NCBI GenBank assembly: GCA_026984165.1
Contig: JALSSQ010000319.1
Span: forward strand, 1 to 6,875
DNA length: 6,875 nt
Direction of reading: 5' to 3'
Source: Sulfurovum sp.
GTDB lineage: Bacteria > Campylobacterota > Campylobacteria > Campylobacterales > Sulfurovaceae
In this document: positions 5,046 to 6,875 of the stretch, one piece after another
Position numbering within the stretch: the stretch's first letter is position 1
Layout: every line of letters begins with the position of its first letter
The notes under the pieces: generated by a model
The model's database searches: none
Told to the model about the DNA's origin: nothing
The model's input: only the letters and a program-made list of their open reading frames with translations
Program-made: the position numbers and the translations under genes

Positions 5046-5257
5046 TAAAAATTTTTATTCTCTTCATTGTATGTTAGTATAGATTAGAGAATTATTAAAT
5101 AGTATAATCTTTATTATAATTTATACAAAAATATCTATTTGATGATTTTATGATCTATTTTATACATACATCATAGTTTTCTGAAAGATAAAATGTATTG
5201 ATGAAATGCTTCTCATGCATACTTTAGGTTTAGTGTAAGTATGGTACTATTTTGGGC
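5046..5257. promoter_or_regulatory. A/T-rich divergent promoter region between SQR and the BT1 transporter
   Basis: For SQR, two minus-strand TATACT boxes (plus 5076-5081 and 5101-5106) are candidate -10 elements, neither with a good -35. For the transporter, TATAAT occurs at 5103-5108 and 5115-5120, and a TGG-extended TACTAT at 5245-5250 lies close to the preferred start codon. No protein-coding frame was found here. Which boxes are used cannot be decided by reading. Confidence 0.4.
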
Positions 5258-5270
5258 AAAAGGACAAAAG

Positions 5271-6737
5271 ATGCTTGATATTCTCTTAACCCCCATCCGT
5301 GCGCTACGTGTACGATATCTGCCACTGCTTCTTATCTATTTTGCCTATGGGTCCAGTGTATTTGTGGGAATTGCCAAAGATTTTTGGGTCAAAAAAGAGT
5401 TGGCATTGAGCGCAGAAGACTTGGTGGCATTGGGGGTATGGCTTACTGTGCCATGGACGATCAAGATGATTTTTGGTCAGTTGGTTGACTCTGTTACACT
5501 TTTTGGATCCAATAGAAAAGTGTATGTATTTATAGGTGCGATACTTATCGCGCTTAGTACCATACTGCTTATAGGTATTGTAGGGGAGCATACGTGGATA
5601 GCTGGCTATAGTAAGGAGAGTGTTTATATTTTTGCCTCTGTAGTGGGTGTCGTAGGTTTTGTGATGCAGGATGTGGTAGCAGATACCATGACGACAGAGG
5701 TGGTCGATAGCAGCCAGTCTGAAGAGGAGATTAAAAAAGAGCTTGCGACTATTCAGGTGCTTTCACGGCTCTCTTTGGGGCTTGCTATTTTTGTGATGGG
5801 ATGGCTTGGAGGAGAGTTGGCAGATATCTATGATTATGAGACTGTCTTTAAGCTCTCTTTGTTTATCCCTCTGCTCTCTATCGCTGGTGTGTTGGTAGTA
5901 AAGTTAAATCCCGTTGCACCCACACCGCTGAACAAACAAGTACTCTTTGGAGGCATGCTCTTTGCTCTGTTTGTGATAGTGATTGGTTACAATGATGTAC
6001 CCTACTCTCAGGAGATTGTTTTTGCGGTTTCACTCGGAGTTGTGCTCTATTTGCTTAATACACTCATACAGGATTTGGATGCCAAGACGATTAAACATAT
6101 TAAAATGGCGATGATAGTGATATTTGTCTATCGTGCTATGCCTTCAGTGGGTCCTGCCCTGCAGTGGTGGGAGATAGATGTTTTGGGTTTTGATGAATCA
6201 TTTTTTGCCAAACTCTCTATGATAGGGGGAGGGATTGCGCTTGCGGGGATGTGGGTATCTGCCAAATTTATTGTCGATAAGTCCATTGGAAAAGTGCTTA
6301 TTTTTCTGACAGTTATCAGTACAATTCTCTCTTTGCCGATATTGGCTATGTATTATCATCTTCATACATATCTGGGAATTGATGCACGTACGGTTGCCTT
6401 GGTAGATACAGCATTAGCTTCTCCTTTTGATTATATTGCAGGGGTACTGATGCTTACTTTGGTAGCCATCTATGCCCCCGAAGGGAAAAAGGGTACATGG
6501 TTTGCACTGATGGCATCTTTGATGAATATTGCACTAAGTGCCTCGGGACTTTTGAGCAAGTATCTCAATAAAATTTTTGTACTCACCAGAGAGATAAAAG
6601 AAAAAGGTGTCGTTGTCACGCCGGCCAATTATGATGATTTGGGTATGTTGCTGTGGATTGTGATTGGTGTAGGGTTTGTTGTACCTATTGTGACGATATG
6701 GATGTTCAACCCAGATCCAGGAAGCAAGGAGAGATAA
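5271..6737 (+). CDS. BT1-family (folate/biopterin-type) MFS transporter
   Basis: This is a 488-aa inner-membrane protein with about 12-14 hydrophobic segments, for example near residues 16-37, 84-105, 118-136, 165-182, 193-211, 224-240, 312-331, 341-361, 386-402 and 458-478. The BT1/MFS pattern is clear at the N-terminus: YFAYGSSVFVGIAKDF (23-38), VPWTIKMIFGQLVDS (60-74) with the PW-x-K-x-x-x-G-x-x-x-D motif, then GSNRKVYVFIGA (79-90), and VMQDVVADTM (131-140) in TM4. Characterised BT1 members carry folates or pterins, but the substrate cannot be read from sequence. The ATG at 5271 is preferred because AAAAGGA ends six bases before it. An in-frame ATG at 5241 would add ten residues but has only a weak TAAG upstream. 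It is divergent from SQR and is followed three bases later by a HAD phosphatase, so those two are probably co-transcribed. Confidence 0.85.
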   Translation: MLDILLTPIRALRVRYLPLLLIYFAYGSSVFVGIAKDFWVKKELALSAEDLVALGVWLTVPWTIKMIFGQLVDSVTLFGSNRKVYVFIGAILIALSTILLIGIVGEHTWIAGYSKESVYIFASVVGVVGFVMQDVVADTMTTEVVDSSQSEEEIKKELATIQVLSRLSLGLAIFVMGWLGGELADIYDYETVFKLSLFIPLLSIAGVLVVKLNPVAPTPLNKQVLFGGMLFALFVIVIGYNDVPYSQEIVFAVSLGVVLYLLNTLIQDLDAKTIKHIKMAMIVIFVYRAMPSVGPALQWWEIDVLGFDESFFAKLSMIGGGIALAGMWVSAKFIVDKSIGKVLIFLTVISTILSLPILAMYYHLHTYLGIDARTVALVDTALASPFDYIAGVLMLTLVAIYAPEGKKGTWFALMASLMNIALSASGLLSKYLNKIFVLTREIKEKGVVVTPANYDDLGMLLWIVIGVGFVVPIVTIWMFNPDPGSKER

Positions 6738-6740
6738 AGC

Positions 6741-6875
6741 GTGATTATTCTTTTTGATCTTGATGGTACACTGATTGACTCTACCGAAGCCATATTGGAG
6801 AGTTTTGCTGTGGCTTTTGAGCATTTTGGGCAAGCGGTGCCTGATGATGCATTGATAAAAGCAGAGATTGGGCAT
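6741..6875 (+). CDS. HAD-superfamily phosphatase, phosphoglycolate phosphatase-like (partial, 3' end outside window)
   Basis: Only the first 45 residues are present. They begin MIILFDLDGTLIDST, the HAD motif I with nucleophile D6 and acid/base D8. They continue through a helical cap start (EAILESFAVAFEHFG) to EIGH at the window edge, where Gph-type enzymes typically have an IG-x-P-L segment. The enzyme would be a cytosolic, magnesium-dependent phosphohydrolase; 2-phosphoglycolate is one common substrate in the Gph branch, but other sugar phosphates are possible. The start codon is GTG, chosen because AAGGAG (6726-6731) lies nine bases upstream and no ATG precedes motif I in frame. The gene starts three bases after the transporter stop, so it is translated from the same message. 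Confidence 0.85.
   Translation, partial: MIILFDLDGTLIDSTEAILESFAVAFEHFGQAVPDDALIKAEIGH

Noticed and set aside
5241..5270. Earlier in-frame ATG for the BT1 transporter
   Set aside because: The ten added residues precede a better start with AAAAGGA at normal spacing; the earlier ATG has only a weak upstream TAAG and overlaps a possible -10 box.
5304..5591. Minus-strand open frame opposite the transporter N-terminus
   Set aside because: Antisense to conserved BT1 motifs; no start signals.
6534..6875. Minus-strand open frame opposite the transporter end and HAD start
   Set aside because: Antisense to the HAD DxDGT motif and the transporter C-terminus; no motif of its own.
1..6875. CRISPR array, tRNA, rRNA or insertion sequence
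   Set aside because: No regularly spaced repeats, no recognisable cloverleaf or rRNA segments and no transposase motifs were seen.

Overview
The window reads as chromosome of a sulfur-oxidising Campylobacterota bacterium (Sulfurovum/Sulfurimonas-like). The reasons are the low-GC composition, AAGGA-type ribosome binding sites, L13 and S9 proteins that resemble those of Campylobacter, a sulfide:quinone oxidoreductase (SQR), and the order addA-like gene, then rplM, then rpsI. From memory, that order is also found in Campylobacter jejuni. The genus cannot be fixed from sequence reading alone.

Layout. Bases 1-302 hold the 3' end of a RecB/AddA-type helicase-nuclease gene on the plus strand. It meets, tail to tail with a 4-base overlap, a minus-strand AAA ATPase/DUF4143 gene (299-1519). 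The ATPase promoter sits inside a tandem pair of AT-rich operator-like repeats, one of them a perfect 18-bp palindrome. A short plus-strand gene follows for an addiction-module antitoxin (1771-1971). Directly after it lies only the C-terminal tail of a ParE/RelE-type toxin (about 1977-2054), so the toxin-antitoxin pair is decayed. The block 303-2054 looks like an accessory insert between addA and the ribosomal protein operon rplM-rpsI (2139-2956), which ends in a hairpin terminator.

A 72-aa protein of unknown function (3101-3319) comes next. On the minus strand a long SQR gene (3515-4990) is followed by a 53-aa reading frame (3316-3477) with a strong ribosome binding site. Its stop overlaps the stop of the 72-aa gene. 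The SQR would feed electrons from sulfide into the quinone pool; the small downstream protein has a hydrophobic C-terminal half and could be a membrane partner, but that is inference. The SQR leader carries a two-part inverted repeat next to its ribosome binding site. Divergent from SQR is a BT1-family (folate/biopterin-type MFS) transporter (5271-6737). Three bases after it begins a HAD-superfamily phosphatase that runs off the window.

No complete new multi-gene system is visible. The items most worth a second look are the small gene behind SQR, the tandem operator of the ATPase, and the toxin remnant next to an intact antitoxin. No rRNA, tRNA, CRISPR array or insertion sequence was recognised.
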